Positions 7,244 through 15,009 are shown, numbered from the stretch's first letter. The stretch is DNA of 24,944 nucleotides from CAYRFU01 sp964423525 (GCA_964423525.1 CAYRFU010000055.1:1-24944), one strand, 5' to 3'. The notes: generated by a model from the letters alone, not told the origin. Numbers and translations are program-made.

Positions 7244-7642
7244 CTAGACTCGGCGTCGCTTCGAGGGGCGACAACCGTTGTGGGGTATAGGGGTGACATC
7301 ACGGATTAAAGTGATGTCCATCCCGGCGGCTTGCAAGGAACGGATGGCGGCTTCACGGCCGGACCCCGGTCCCTTGACGTAAACTTCGAGGCTTCGCATT
7401 CCCTGATCAGCGGCGGCGCGGGCAGCTTGCTCGGCGGCCACACCAGCGGCAAACGGGGTGCTCTTGCGCGAGCCGCGGAAACCCTGGCCTCCGGCGGATG
7501 CCCAGGAGATCGCGTTGCCTTGCATATCAGAAATGGTCACCAGTGTGTTGTTGAAGGTCGACTGGATGTGCGCTACGCCGCGCGAGACATTCCTAACGAC
7601 CTTTTTCTTTTGCCGAGCGGCCTTCTTCTTGCCCTTTGCCAT
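7244..7642 (-). CDS. rpsK: 30S ribosomal protein S11
   Basis: S11 forms part of the 30S platform and borders the E-site and mRNA exit. The signature segments GVAHIQSTFNNTLVTISD, GQGFRGSRKSTPFAA and the C-terminal IRDVTPIPHNGCRPSKRRRV are all present. The 132-aa length is normal and the N-terminal 17 residues are Lys/Arg-rich. The ATG at 7642 has GGAGGAAG upstream. It is 21 bp after rpsM and 24 bp before rpsD. Confidence 0.98.
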   Translation of the reverse strand: MAKGKKKAARQKKKVVRNVSRGVAHIQSTFNNTLVTISDMQGNAISWASAGGQGFRGSRKSTPFAAGVAAEQAARAAADQGMRSLEVYVKGPGSGREAAIRSLQAAGMDITLIRDVTPIPHNGCRPSKRRRV

Positions 7643-7663
7643 GGGTGGCTTCCTCCAAAAATC

Positions 7664-8035
7664 CTAACTCTTTTTACGACGACCGACGGTCCGTTTAGGA
7701 CCTTTTCGGGTCCGGGCGTTGGTCTTGGTTCTCTGACCTCGAACGGGCAGGCTGCGTCGGTGGCGAATACCTCGGTAGCAGTTGATCTCGATCAGTCTTT
7801 TGATGTTCTGGGTGATCTCGCGACGCAGGTCACCTTCCACTTTGACGTTTTTTTCAATCTGTTCGCGGATTCGCGAAACGTCATCCTCGGTGAGATTGCG
7901 GACCCGGGTTGACGGGTCGATCCCTGCCGCCTGGAGAATCCTCTCCGAAGTGCTACGACCGATCCCGAAAATATAAGTCAGGCCGATCAGCACCCGTTTG
8001 TCTCTGGGTAAGTCTACCCCTGAGATTCTAGCCAT
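7664..8035 (-). CDS. rpsM: 30S ribosomal protein S13
   Basis: S13 sits in the 30S head and bridges to the large subunit, contacting P-site tRNA through its basic tail. It begins MARISGVDLPRDKRVLIGLTY and has the helix-two-turn-helix (FGIGRSTSERIL, about 25-36). The segment CYRGIRHRRSLPVRGQRTKT (from residue 83) and the basic C-terminus GRRKKS complete the family pattern. The 123-aa length is typical. The ATG at 8035 has AGGAG upstream. The 45-bp gap after rpmJ contains a hairpin that includes the rpmJ stop codon. Confidence 0.98.
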   Translation of the reverse strand: MARISGVDLPRDKRVLIGLTYIFGIGRSTSERILQAAGIDPSTRVRNLTEDDVSRIREQIEKNVKVEGDLRREITQNIKRLIEINCYRGIRHRRSLPVRGQRTKTNARTRKGPKRTVGRRKKS

Positions 8036-8055
8036 ATAAAGACTCCTAACCTTAC

Positions 8056-8083
8056 TAGCGCTCGGCCCAAGACCGGGGCGCTA
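8056..8083 (-). promoter_or_regulatory. Hairpin in the rpmJ-rpsM gap, possible S4-type control site
   Basis: On the minus strand TAGCGC (containing the rpmJ stop TAG) pairs with GCGCTA. An inner CGG/CCG stem follows across a small asymmetric internal loop, with a seven-nt apical loop. It lies about 20 nt ahead of the rpsM start with no T tract. S4 represses alpha operons through an RNA structure near rpsM in E. coli. Assigning that role here is inference. Confidence 0.35.
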
Positions 8084-8194
8084 ACCCTGAATCTGTTTAT
8101 GCTTCGGGTTGGAACAGATGACCCGCACCCGACCCTTGCGCACGATGATGCGGCACTTCTCGCACCGCCTTTTTACTGAAGGCCTGACTTGCAT
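8081..8194 (-). CDS. rpmJ: 50S ribosomal protein L36, zinc-binding form
   Basis: This 37-residue gene was read directly from the sequence. L36 is the smallest conserved large-subunit protein and stabilises 23S rRNA near the base of the L7/L12 stalk. It reads MQVRPSVKRRCEKC, a basic middle, then VICSNPKHKQIQG. The zinc ligands C11, C14, C27 and H32 are all present, so it is the 'C+' type. The ATG at 8194 has GAGGAG upstream. It lies 16 bp after infA and before rpsM, its usual place. Confidence 0.97.
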   Translation of the reverse strand: MQVRPSVKRRCEKCRIIVRKGRVRVICSNPKHKQIQG

Positions 8195-8210
8195 CTGACT
8201 CCTCCTCTAA

Positions 8211-8438
8211 TTAGCGAGGGCTGGCCGGCCAGTGGTCGACGATGCGACCCCGCCCGGGGTGATACCGAGACAGCTCAAGCTGGACTCGGTCGCCCTCAAG
8301 AACCCTGGTCATGAGATTGCGAAGGTTGCCTGCCACGTGGGCGGTTACCAGTTCACCATCAGCCAGTCGCACCCGATACATCGAGCGTGGAAGGATGGCC
8401 ACAATGGTTCCTTCCTGGGCCTCGAGCGAATCGGTCAC
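8211..8438 (-). CDS. infA: Translation initiation factor IF-1
   Basis: IF-1 is an S1-type OB-fold protein that occupies the 30S A-site during initiation. The 75 residues include EGTIVAILPRSMYRVRLADG, ELVTAHVAGNLRNLM and EGDRVQLELSRYHPGRGRIV, which match the IF-1 core. The usual C-terminal FRSR-like tail is replaced by DHWPASPR. The start is GTG at 8438 with GGAGAG five nt upstream. A strong promoter lies about 50 bp upstream. The map-infA-rpmJ-rpsM order is common in Gram-positive bacteria and supports the call. Confidence 0.95.
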   Translation of the reverse strand: MTDSLEAQEGTIVAILPRSMYRVRLADGELVTAHVAGNLRNLMTRVLEGDRVQLELSRYHPGRGRIVDHWPASPR

Positions 8439-8487
8439 TGGTTCTCTCCAAAACCGAACGCATGTGTCCGGAAAAAGATACCCGGCT

Positions 8488-8516
8488 ATTCTACGTACTT
8501 AGACCGTGTTCGTCAA
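8488..8516 (-). promoter_or_regulatory. Sigma70-type promoter ahead of infA
   Basis: On the minus strand TTGACG (8516-8511) is followed by a 17-bp spacer and TAGAAT (8493-8488). Each box matches five of six consensus bases. The site overlaps the last codons and stop of map and gives a leader of roughly 43 nt before the infA GTG. It would drive infA-rpmJ-rpsM-rpsK-rpsD-rpoA-rplQ apart from the upstream spc genes. Promoter activity is predicted only. Confidence 0.7.
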
Positions 8517-9248
8517 GATCTTTGGCCCATTCTTTGTGATTGCCACCGTATGTTCAAAATGAGCCGACGGTTTTCGGTCTAGGGTTTCGATGGTCCACTT
8601 GTCTCGTTTTACCCGAACCCGGTGGTCTCCGAGGTTGACCATCGGCTCGATAGCGATGACCATTCCTTCTTGGAGCTTTGGCCCGCGCTCAGGCGTTGTG
8701 TAGTTGGGAACCTGGGGGTCCTCGTGCATCTCGCGGCCGACGCCGTGGCCAACCAGCTCTCGGACGATTGAGAACCCGGCTCCCTCAACATGATCTTGAA
8801 CGGCTTTGGAAATGTCTCGCACGTGGTTACCCAGTCGCGCTTGCTCGATGCCAAGAAAGAGAGACTCCTTGGTGATATCGAGCAATCTTTGGTGCAGATC
8901 GGGGATATCGCCCACTGGGATCGTCACGGCCGAGTCGGCGATGTAACCTTCCCAGACCACACCACAGTCGACGCTGACCAGGTCACCGGCTCGCAGCTTG
9001 CGAGAGCCGGGAATCCCGTGTACGACTTCTTCGTTGATCGAGATACAGAGAGTGGCCGGGAAGCCCTGGTAGCCTTTGAAGGCTGGCCGAGCTCCCTGCT
9101 TCACGATATAGTCTTCCGCGAGCTTATCCAACTCGCGGGTTCGGACGTTTACGTCACAAGCCTCGCGCACCGTCTTTAGGACGGTAGCCAGGATCGTTCC
9201 GGCCTGGTCGATCAAGTCGATTTCTCTGGGCGACTTGAGGTGAATCAT
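8499..9248 (-). CDS. map: Methionine aminopeptidase, type I
   Basis: Removes the initiator Met from nascent proteins in the cytosol. All five dimetal ligands of the pita-bread fold are visible: D94, D105, H168, E201 and E232, plus the substrate-contacting H78. The 249-aa length fits type Ia without an N-terminal extension. The motifs INEEVVHGIPG, LVSVDCG and GHGVGREMHEDP are typical. The ATG at 9248 overlaps the adk stop as ATGA, suggesting translational coupling. Its neighbours adk and infA are standard. Confidence 0.97.
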   Translation of the reverse strand: MIHLKSPREIDLIDQAGTILATVLKTVREACDVNVRTRELDKLAEDYIVKQGARPAFKGYQGFPATLCISINEEVVHGIPGSRKLRAGDLVSVDCGVVWEGYIADSAVTIPVGDIPDLHQRLLDITKESLFLGIEQARLGNHVRDISKAVQDHVEGAGFSIVRELVGHGVGREMHEDPQVPNYTTPERGPKLQEGMVIAIEPMVNLGDHRVRVKRDKWTIETLDRKPSAHFEHTVAITKNGPKILTNTV

Positions 9249-9922
9249 CGGGCTGCGGCCCGCCCTTCTAGCTTGCGCTCAATCTCGATCTGGACCCTCA
9301 GGATCTCCTGGTCGGCGTCCACCTCGTGGAGGAGCCCTTTGGACCGGTAGTGGGCCACCACCGGGCGGGTTTGGGCATCATACTCTTGAAGTCTAGTGCG
9401 AATCTTCTCTTCCTGGTCGTCGGGACGCTGAACCAGAGTCGCTCGGCACTTATAACCGTCACACCGGTCGGCCGTGCGGGGAGGATTGTTGAGCAAGTGA
9501 TAAATCTTGCCACACTGCTCGCAGATTCGCCGGTTGGAGAGTCGACGGATGATCACTTCATGCTCGATCACAAGCAGGAGGGCCGCGTCGATTCTAGTGC
9601 CTTTCTTCTCCAAGTATTCGTCCAGAGCGGCGGCTTGGCCGGGCGAGCGGGGAAAGCCATCTAGCACGTAACCATCACTCGCGTCGGGCTTCTTAAGTCG
9701 CTCCTTCAAAATGTTGAAGACTAGCTCATCAGGCACCAGCTTGCCCTGGCCCATTAAAGCCTCGGCTTGCTGGCCACACTCGCTACCGTCTCGAATCATC
9801 TCCCGGAGCATATCCCCGGTCGAGATATGAGGAACCCCATGCCGACTACACAAGTAGTCAGCCTGGGTTCCTTTTCCCGCACCGGGCGGGCCTATTAGAA
9901 TGATGCGTGAAGGGCGCTTCAC
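9245..9922 (-). CDS. adk: Adenylate kinase, zinc LID-domain form
   Basis: Interconverts ATP + AMP with 2 ADP in the cytosol. The P-loop GPPGAGKGT is at 11-19, followed by the AMP-binding segment STGDMLR and DGFPRS (88-93). The LID (about 127-165) has four cysteines, C134, C137, C154 and C159, as in zinc-containing enzymes of Gram-positive type. The second pair is C-x4-C rather than the common C-x2-C. Length is 225 aa. The start is GTG at 9922; its AGGAG overlaps the secY stop 7 bp upstream. Confidence 0.96.
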   Translation of the reverse strand: MKRPSRIILIGPPGAGKGTQADYLCSRHGVPHISTGDMLREMIRDGSECGQQAEALMGQGKLVPDELVFNILKERLKKPDASDGYVLDGFPRSPGQAAALDEYLEKKGTRIDAALLLVIEHEVIIRRLSNRRICEQCGKIYHLLNNPPRTADRCDGYKCRATLVQRPDDQEEKIRTRLQEYDAQTRPVVAHYRSKGLLHEVDADQEILRVQIEIERKLEGRAAAR

Positions 9923-9929
9923 GGGTCTC

Positions 9930-11222
9930 CTATTTCATGAATCCCTGGTAGTGTCGCATCACCAAACGAGCTTCGATCTGCTGCATGGTATCGAGGGCTA
10001 CACCGACGATAATCAGCAAGGAAGTCGCACCAAGATAGAAGTTGGTCACCCCAGTCAATTGCATCACCAGGGTGGGAGCGACGGCGAGAGCAGCCAGATA
10101 GAGGCCTGCCACCAAGTTGAGACGGTTGAGGATCTTGTCGAGGTATTCCGCCGTAGGACGCCCAGGACGGATTCCGGGGATGAACCCACCAGCCTTCTTC
10201 AGGTTGTCGGCCAAGTCGTCCACATTGAGTGTGATGGCCGAATAAAAGTAGGTGAAGAAAATCACCAGACCCATATAGACGATGTTGTAAAGGATTGTCC
10301 GTTCGTTGAAGTAGGTCTGCAAGAACGTCTGGAAGGTGGCTCCATAGGCCCCTGGCAAGAATCCGGCTACGGTAGCGGGCAAGAACATAATGGAGATGGC
10401 GAAAATCAAAGAGATGACGCCGGAGTTGTTGACCCGAATCGGAATGTAAGACGACTGCCCGCCGTAGACCTTGCGGCCCACTTGTCGCTTCGGGTATTGA
10501 ACCGGAACCTTCCGCTGTCCCAGTGTGATCGCCACAATCGACATCACCATAATGACGGCAATCACGAAGAAGAAGATCAGCGGGAGGACACCCGAGCGCG
10601 CTCCTTGGGCGATGGCCGTGTCGATGGCGGCCCGAACGTAGGTCGGGTAGGACATCACAATACCGGCGAAAATCAGCAGTGAGACGCCGTTCCCAATGCC
10701 TTTGTCGGACATGAGCTCGCCCAGCCACATCAGGAAGGCCGTTCCTCCGAGTAAGGCGGTGACCACCATCAGGTAGTAGAGGGGGCTGTCCGAGGCGAAA
10801 ATTTTCTGGCCCGGCACACTGCGAAGACTGACCACCATCATAGTGGATTGAAGCAGGGCCAGCACCATGGTCAACTGACGGGTCCACTGACCCAACTTGC
10901 GGCGTCCATGCTCTCCCCCTTCTTTCTGAAGGTCCTTGAGCTGGGGAATCACCACCGTCAGGAGTTGCATAATAATGGAGGCGTTGATGTAGGGCGTAAT
11001 GCCCATCGCCGCGATAGAGAACTTGCTCAGCGCGCCTCCCGTAAACATACCCAGAAGCTGAAACAGGGCCCCTTGCTGGAGCAGAGCCTGCCAGACCTCG
11101 CGGTTAACGCCCGGAACGGGCACGTGGACGGCGAGCGCGAACACCGCGAATCCGCCAAAGAGCCAAAAGATACGGTTCCGGACGTCCGGAACCGAAAATG
11201 CCTTGAAAAAGCTACCGATCAT
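9930..11222 (-). CDS. secY: Preprotein translocase subunit SecY
   Basis: Channel subunit of the SecYEG translocon in the inner membrane. The 430-aa protein has about ten hydrophobic segments. The SecY signatures are at 74-88 (GITPYINASIIMQLL) and 167-189 (from WLGELMSDKGIGNG). The cytoplasmic SecA/ribosome loop ITLGQRKVPVQYPKR is at 232-246. The usual GVIP after that loop reads GVIS (S271), a small deviation. The ATG at 11222 follows rplO by 6 bp. The secY-adk-map order is the classic end of a Gram-positive or cyanobacterial spc cluster. Confidence 0.98.
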   Translation of the reverse strand: MIGSFFKAFSVPDVRNRIFWLFGGFAVFALAVHVPVPGVNREVWQALLQQGALFQLLGMFTGGALSKFSIAAMGITPYINASIIMQLLTVVIPQLKDLQKEGGEHGRRKLGQWTRQLTMVLALLQSTMMVVSLRSVPGQKIFASDSPLYYLMVVTALLGGTAFLMWLGELMSDKGIGNGVSLLIFAGIVMSYPTYVRAAIDTAIAQGARSGVLPLIFFFVIAVIMVMSIVAITLGQRKVPVQYPKRQVGRKVYGGQSSYIPIRVNNSGVISLIFAISIMFLPATVAGFLPGAYGATFQTFLQTYFNERTILYNIVYMGLVIFFTYFYSAITLNVDDLADNLKKAGGFIPGIRPGRPTAEYLDKILNRLNLVAGLYLAALAVAPTLVMQLTGVTNFYLGATSLLIIVGVALDTMQQIEARLVMRHYQGFMK

Positions 11223-11228
11223 CGCTTT

Positions 11229-11666
11229 CTAAATCACCTCGGTTTTTCCACCTGCACTCTCGATCGCTTCTCGAGCCGAGCCGGTGAATGCGTGGAGCGC
11301 AACCGTCAACTTCTTAGAAAGCTCTCCGCTACCCAGCACCTTGATCGGCTGGCGAACCGACTTGACCACCTTATGCTCAAGCAGAAGCTCGGGCGTTACG
11401 GTGGTGTCGGCTTCAAACCGATCGAGATCGCTCAGGCAGATCTCGGTGTACTCGGTGCGGAACGGGTTCCGGAAGCCTCGATACTTAGGCAGACGCCGAT
11501 ACCACGGGGTCTGACCACCTTCGAAGCCGGGGCCTTTGCCGCCGCCCGAGCGTGAGTTCTGGCCGTTAAAGCCTCGTCCGCCGGTTTTGCCGAGCTTGCC
11601 GCCACGGCAGATCCGACGCCGCGCTTTGCGGGCACCTTTGTTTGCTTTCAGATCCTTGCCAGTCAC
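11229..11666 (-). CDS. rplO: 50S ribosomal protein L15
   Basis: L15 is a late-assembly 23S rRNA-binding protein. Residues 1-60 are the basic Gly-rich extension (KLGKTGGRGFNGQNSRSGGG, then PGFEGGQTPWYRRLPK). The globular part ends with ALHAFTGSAREAIESAGG. The 145-aa length is typical. The common GRG near residue 20 reads CRGG. The start is GTG at 11666 with GGAGG seven nt upstream. It directly follows rpsE, with 20 bp between them, so rpmD is absent from its usual place. Confidence 0.97.
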   Translation of the reverse strand: MTGKDLKANKGARKARRRICRGGKLGKTGGRGFNGQNSRSGGGKGPGFEGGQTPWYRRLPKYRGFRNPFRTEYTEICLSDLDRFEADTTVTPELLLEHKVVKSVRQPIKVLGSGELSKKLTVALHAFTGSAREAIESAGGKTEVI

Positions 11667-11686
11667 TGCTCTGCCTCCAAATTCTC

Positions 11687-12277
11687 TTAGACCTGGGCCG
11701 GTTCTATCGTGCCCAGCGGAGCGCTCGCCTGGGCGATGCGCTCCTGGACCAGTCCAGCGATTTTCGGGCCGACCAGCTCCTCGACGGTTTTACCCCGGCG
11801 AGAGGCCACATCTTCAGCCCACATCAGCTCGCTTAAACCTTTGACGGTCGCATAGACGATGTTGATAGCGTTGTCGGAGCCGAGCGATTTGGTCAAAATA
11901 TCTCGAATTCCAGCTAACTCTACCACCGCGCGCACAGGACCGCCTGCGATAACCCCGGTTCCTGGGGCAGCCGGCTTGAGCATAACCCGCACCGCACCGA
12001 ACCGAGCCAGGTGGTAGTGAGGAATGGTCGTGCCTTCGATGGGGACGCGAATCAGGCTCTTCTTGGCGGCTTCGGCTCCTTTGCGAATCGCTTCCGGAAC
12101 TTCACCAGCCTTACCCAAAGCGCAACCTACGTGGCCACGTCCGTCTCCTACTACCACTAGAGCGGAGAACGAGAAACGCTTACCCCCTTTGACAACCTTC
12201 GAAACACGGTTGATCTTGACCACCTGCTCGCGCAGGTCCAGGCCAGACGGGTCTATCCGCTTGCGACTTTTCATCAT
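11687..12277 (-). CDS. rpsE: 30S ribosomal protein S5
   Basis: S5 contributes to decoding fidelity and lines the mRNA entry channel. The N-terminal double-stranded-RNA-binding fold has VVKGGKRFSFSALVVVGDGRG (about 29-49) and the C-terminal domain has GTGVIAGGPVRAVVELAGI. The 196-aa length is at the upper end of normal. Two adjacent ATGs begin the frame (12277 and 12274). AGGAGG sits so close that the second may be used. The rplR stop lies 5 bp upstream. Confidence 0.97.
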   Translation of the reverse strand: MMKSRKRIDPSGLDLREQVVKINRVSKVVKGGKRFSFSALVVVGDGRGHVGCALGKAGEVPEAIRKGAEAAKKSLIRVPIEGTTIPHYHLARFGAVRVMLKPAAPGTGVIAGGPVRAVVELAGIRDILTKSLGSDNAINIVYATVKGLSELMWAEDVASRRGKTVEELVGPKIAGLVQERIAQASAPLGTIEPAQV

Positions 12278-12282
12278 TCCTC

Positions 12283-12648
12283 CTAGAAGTTCAGCCCTTT
12301 ATCACGAGCGGCCTGGGCCAGGGCGGCGATGCGACCGTGATACTTGTAGCCGGCACGGTCGAACACGACCGTTTCAATACCTTTTTCGAGAGCTCGAGTG
12401 GCGGCCAGTTCGCCCACCTTCTCGGCTTTCTCCCGCACACTCAGGCCCGACTCGTTCTTGATCGACTCGTCCAGACTGCTGGCCGAGACAAGAGTAGCTC
12501 CAGACTCGTCATCAATGAGCTGGGCGTACACCTGCTTGAGGCTGCGGTAGACGCACATCCGCGGTCGGTCGGCCGTGCCGAACAGCTTCTTGCGGACCCT
12601 CTGGTGGCGAAACCGGCGGGCCTTATTCTTCGGTTTCTTCTTGATCAT
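12283..12648 (-). CDS. rplR: 50S ribosomal protein L18
   Basis: L18 binds 5S rRNA together with L5. The basic N-terminus (KARRFRHQRVRKKLFGTADRPRM) is followed by VYRSLKQVYAQLIDDESG, and the protein ends VVFDRAGYKYHGRIAALAQAARDKGLNF. The 121-aa length is standard. The ATG at 12648 has GGAG about nine nt upstream. It lies between rplF and rpsE as in nearly all spc clusters. Confidence 0.98.
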   Translation of the reverse strand: MIKKKPKNKARRFRHQRVRKKLFGTADRPRMCVYRSLKQVYAQLIDDESGATLVSASSLDESIKNESGLSVREKAEKVGELAATRALEKGIETVVFDRAGYKYHGRIAALAQAARDKGLNF

Positions 12649-12666
12649 GACTTCTTACTCCCTAGA

Positions 12667-13221
12667 CTAGGCCTTACCGGCCTTACCCATCTTCTTGATG
12701 ATAACCTCGTCGACGTAGCGAATCCCTTTGCCTTTATAGGGCTCGGGGGGCCGGATGGAACGAAGGTTGGCGGCCACTTGGCCGACCTTTTGCTTGTCGA
12801 TACCGCTGATATGAATCTTATTGATCTTGGCTCGGTTGTCGATCTCAACCTCGAAGTCGATCCCGTCGATGGGGTCGATCTTGACCGGGTGACTAAAACC
12901 GAGTTGAAGCTCCAAGCCCTTGCCGGCGGCGGCGGCGCGATAGCCCACGCCGATAATCTGGAGGGATCGCTTGAAGCCTTCGGAAACTCCGGTCACCATA
13001 TTGGCGATCAGGGTTCGGGCCAGACCATGCTGAGCCCTGAGCTTTCTGGTGTCCTTAGGCCGTTTGACCTCGACCTGCTGGCCGTTGACACTGATCTCTA
13101 GTTCAGGGTCCACCTGTTGGGTGAGCTGACCTTTGGGTCCTTTGACGGTTACCAAGCCGTCTTGCGTCTTCAATTCGACTCCTTTTGGTAGTGGAATCGG
13201 CTGTTTTCCAATTCTTGACAT
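12667..13221 (-). CDS. rplF: 50S ribosomal protein L6
   Basis: L6 lies near the sarcin-ricin loop and the factor-binding site. It starts MSRIGKQPIPLPKGVEL at the ATG at 13221, with GAGGAG upstream. The frame stays open further upstream, but that would overlap rpsH and lacks family support. The diagnostic C-terminal block PPEPYKGKGIRYVDE follows GQVAANLRSIR, and LQLGFSHPV marks the first repeat domain. The 184-aa length is typical. It lies 11 bp after rpsH. Confidence 0.98.
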   Translation of the reverse strand: MSRIGKQPIPLPKGVELKTQDGLVTVKGPKGQLTQQVDPELEISVNGQQVEVKRPKDTRKLRAQHGLARTLIANMVTGVSEGFKRSLQIIGVGYRAAAAGKGLELQLGFSHPVKIDPIDGIDFEVEIDNRAKINKIHISGIDKQKVGQVAANLRSIRPPEPYKGKGIRYVDEVIIKKMGKAGKA

Positions 13222-13232
13222 CGTTAACTCCT

Positions 13233-13634
13233 CTACCAGACGTAGGCGAGAACCTCGCCCCCGACTTTCTGTTTTCGGGCCTTTTTGCCGGTCATCACGC
13301 CCTTGGGAGTCGACATGATCACTGTCCCCATCCCCCCGTAAAGGCGAGGGATACTGTCGGCCCCGACATATTTGCGCAAGCCAGGACGACTGACCCGCTT
13401 GAGTCCAGCGATGACACGGGAGCGATCGAGTGAACCGTACTTCAAAGTGACACGGATCACTCCCTGAACTCCAGTGGTGATCACCTGGTAATCTTTGATG
13501 AACCCTTCCGATTTGAGCACTTTGGCCACCCGCTCCTTGAGTTTCGAGGCGGGGATGTCGCACTGCTCGTGCATCGCTTTGTTAGCGTTGCGAATCCGGG
13601 TCAGCATGTCTGCAATGGGGTCAGTGGTCTGCAT
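13233..13634 (-). CDS. rpsH: 30S ribosomal protein S8
   Basis: S8 binds the central domain of 16S rRNA and represses spc operons in E. coli. It begins MQTTDPIADMLTRIRNA and ends PRLYGGMGTVIMSTPKGVM, then a basic segment and GGEVLAYVW, all family hallmarks. The 133-aa length is normal. The ATG at 13634 has a weak AAGAGA-type site upstream. It follows rplE by only 15 bp, so there is no room for rpsN. Confidence 0.98.
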   Translation of the reverse strand: MQTTDPIADMLTRIRNANKAMHEQCDIPASKLKERVAKVLKSEGFIKDYQVITTGVQGVIRVTLKYGSLDRSRVIAGLKRVSRPGLRKYVGADSIPRLYGGMGTVIMSTPKGVMTGKKARKQKVGGEVLAYVW

Positions 13635-13649
13635 TTCTCTTGCCTTTCC

Positions 13650-14270
13650 TTACTTAGCCTGAATCGGACATCCCAGGAGCCGAAGAAACTCGGCTCCTTC
13701 CTCGTCGGTGGGCGCGGTCGTTACAATACAGATGTTCATCCCTCGAACCCGGTCCACTTTGTCGTAGTCGATCTCGGGAAAGATGATCTGTTCTTTGAGG
13801 CCGATGGCATAGTTGCCGCGACCGTCGAAAGCTTTGGCTGAGAGGCCGCGGAAGTCACGGATTCTGGGCAACACGATGTTGAAGAGCTTGTCGAGGAAAA
13901 ACCACATCTTGTTGCGGCGTAGGGTCACCTTGGTGCCGATCTTGACGCCCTGACGGAGCTTAAAGTTCGAAATCGACTTGCGGGCCCTCGTCACAACCGG
14001 ACGTTGTCCGGTGATCTGCTCTAGTTCCTTGACGGCGTTGTCCAGGGTTTTTGGGTTGGCGACCGCCTCACCCACACCCATATTGATCACGACCTTCTCC
14101 AGCTGGGGGATCTGCATGACGTTGTCGTATTTGAACTTTTCCATCATGCCCGAGCGAACGTTGCTCTTGTAGATCTCCTTGAGCCGAATCGGAATCGGGT
14201 CGGGAGCGACCGCTGCGGAATCCTTCTTGCCGGAGCCTTTCGCCTTGGCTTTGTCTTGTTTTTTAGCCAT
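13650..14270 (-). CDS. rplE: 50S ribosomal protein L5 with N-terminal extension
   Basis: L5 binds 5S rRNA and contacts P-site tRNA in the central protuberance. The core runs from about residue 28 (RLKEIYKSNVRSGMMEKF) through LEKVVINMGVGEA, RARKSISNFKLRQG and the C-terminal DEEGAEFLRLLGCPI. At 206 aa it exceeds the usual ~180. The extra residues are an N-terminal Lys/Ala/Gly tail (residues 1-24). The ATG at 14270 has GGAGGAAGAC immediately upstream, so the extension appears genuine. Confidence 0.97.
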   Translation of the reverse strand: MAKKQDKAKAKGSGKKDSAAVAPDPIPIRLKEIYKSNVRSGMMEKFKYDNVMQIPQLEKVVINMGVGEAVANPKTLDNAVKELEQITGQRPVVTRARKSISNFKLRQGVKIGTKVTLRRNKMWFFLDKLFNIVLPRIRDFRGLSAKAFDGRGNYAIGLKEQIIFPEIDYDKVDRVRGMNICIVTTAPTDEEGAEFLRLLGCPIQAK

Positions 14271-14282
14271 TGTCTTCCTCCA

Positions 14283-14630
14283 CTATTTGCCCTTCACGAA
14301 GAGGTCGTCTCCGTTTTTGGACAGACGCACTCCACGGACTTTCCCGTCATCATCCTGACGACGTTCCCGACGAACCCGGGTGGGCTTGCCATCGGCGGGC
14401 GAAACGACCATCACGTTGCTGATGTGGATCGCCATCGCCTTCTCGATGATGCCTCCCTGGGGGATGGCGGGGGGCTGAGGCTTTTGGTGTCGTTTGACGA
14501 TGTTGACTCCATCAACCACCACCCGCATCTTCTCTTTGTCGACCTCGAGGACTTCGCCCCGCTTGCCTTTGTCTTTGCCGACCAGGACAACGACCTGGTC
14601 GCCTTTTCTCACATGGGTTTTCCTGGCCAT
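14283..14630 (-). CDS. rplX: 50S ribosomal protein L24
   Basis: L24 is an assembly initiator that binds the 5' end of 23S rRNA and sits near the exit tunnel. The KOW motif is visible at about residues 8-34 (KGDQVVVLVGKDKGKRGEVL), followed by VDGVNIVKRHQKP. The 115-aa length is slightly long. The ATG at 14630 shares one base with the rplN stop (TAATG), a sign of coupled translation. Confidence 0.98.
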   Translation of the reverse strand: MARKTHVRKGDQVVVLVGKDKGKRGEVLEVDKEKMRVVVDGVNIVKRHQKPQPPAIPQGGIIEKAMAIHISNVMVVSPADGKPTRVRRERRQDDDGKVRGVRLSKNGDDLFVKGK

Positions 14631-14998
14631 TACAACACCTCCGGTGCGAGCGACACGATCTTCATGAATTCGCGGTCACGAAGCTCGCGGGCCACCGGGC
14701 CAAAAATACGCGTGCCGCGCGGGTTTTTGTCTTCACGAATGATCACGGCCGCGTTGTCGTCAAAGCGGATGTAAGATCCGTCGGGTCGGCGCACTCTGTG
14801 CCTGGTGCGAACCACCACAGCCTTGACCACGTCACCCTTTTTAATGGCCGCGCCTGGCTGGGCTTGTTTGACGCTAGCAACGATGATATCGCCGATGCCA
14901 GCGTAGCGACGCACCGAGCCACCAAGGACGCGGATGCAAAGGATTTCTCGGGCACCGGAGTTGTCGGCCACCCGTAATCGGCTCTCTTGTTGAACCAT
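14630..14998 (-). CDS. rplN: 50S ribosomal protein L14
   Basis: L14 lies at the subunit interface and forms an intersubunit bridge. The start at 14998 (MVQQESRLRVADNSGAREI) gives exactly 122 aa, the canonical length, with AGGAGAGGAAGCC upstream. A longer in-frame version would overlap rpsQ. Family segments include GDVVKAVVVRT, IRFDDNAAVIIREDKNPRGT and FGPVARELRDREFMKIVSLA. It is 11 bp after rpsQ and overlaps rplX by one base. Confidence 0.98.
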   Translation of the reverse strand: MVQQESRLRVADNSGAREILCIRVLGGSVRRYAGIGDIIVASVKQAQPGAAIKKGDVVKAVVVRTRHRVRRPDGSYIRFDDNAAVIIREDKNPRGTRIFGPVARELRDREFMKIVSLAPEVL

Positions 14999-15009
14999 GG
15001 CTTCCTCTC

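Noticed and set aside
13222..13563. N-terminally extended L6 starting at 13563
   Set aside because: The extension overlaps nearly all of rpsH in another frame. L6 proteins start at MSRIGKQP, which has its own GAGGAG site.
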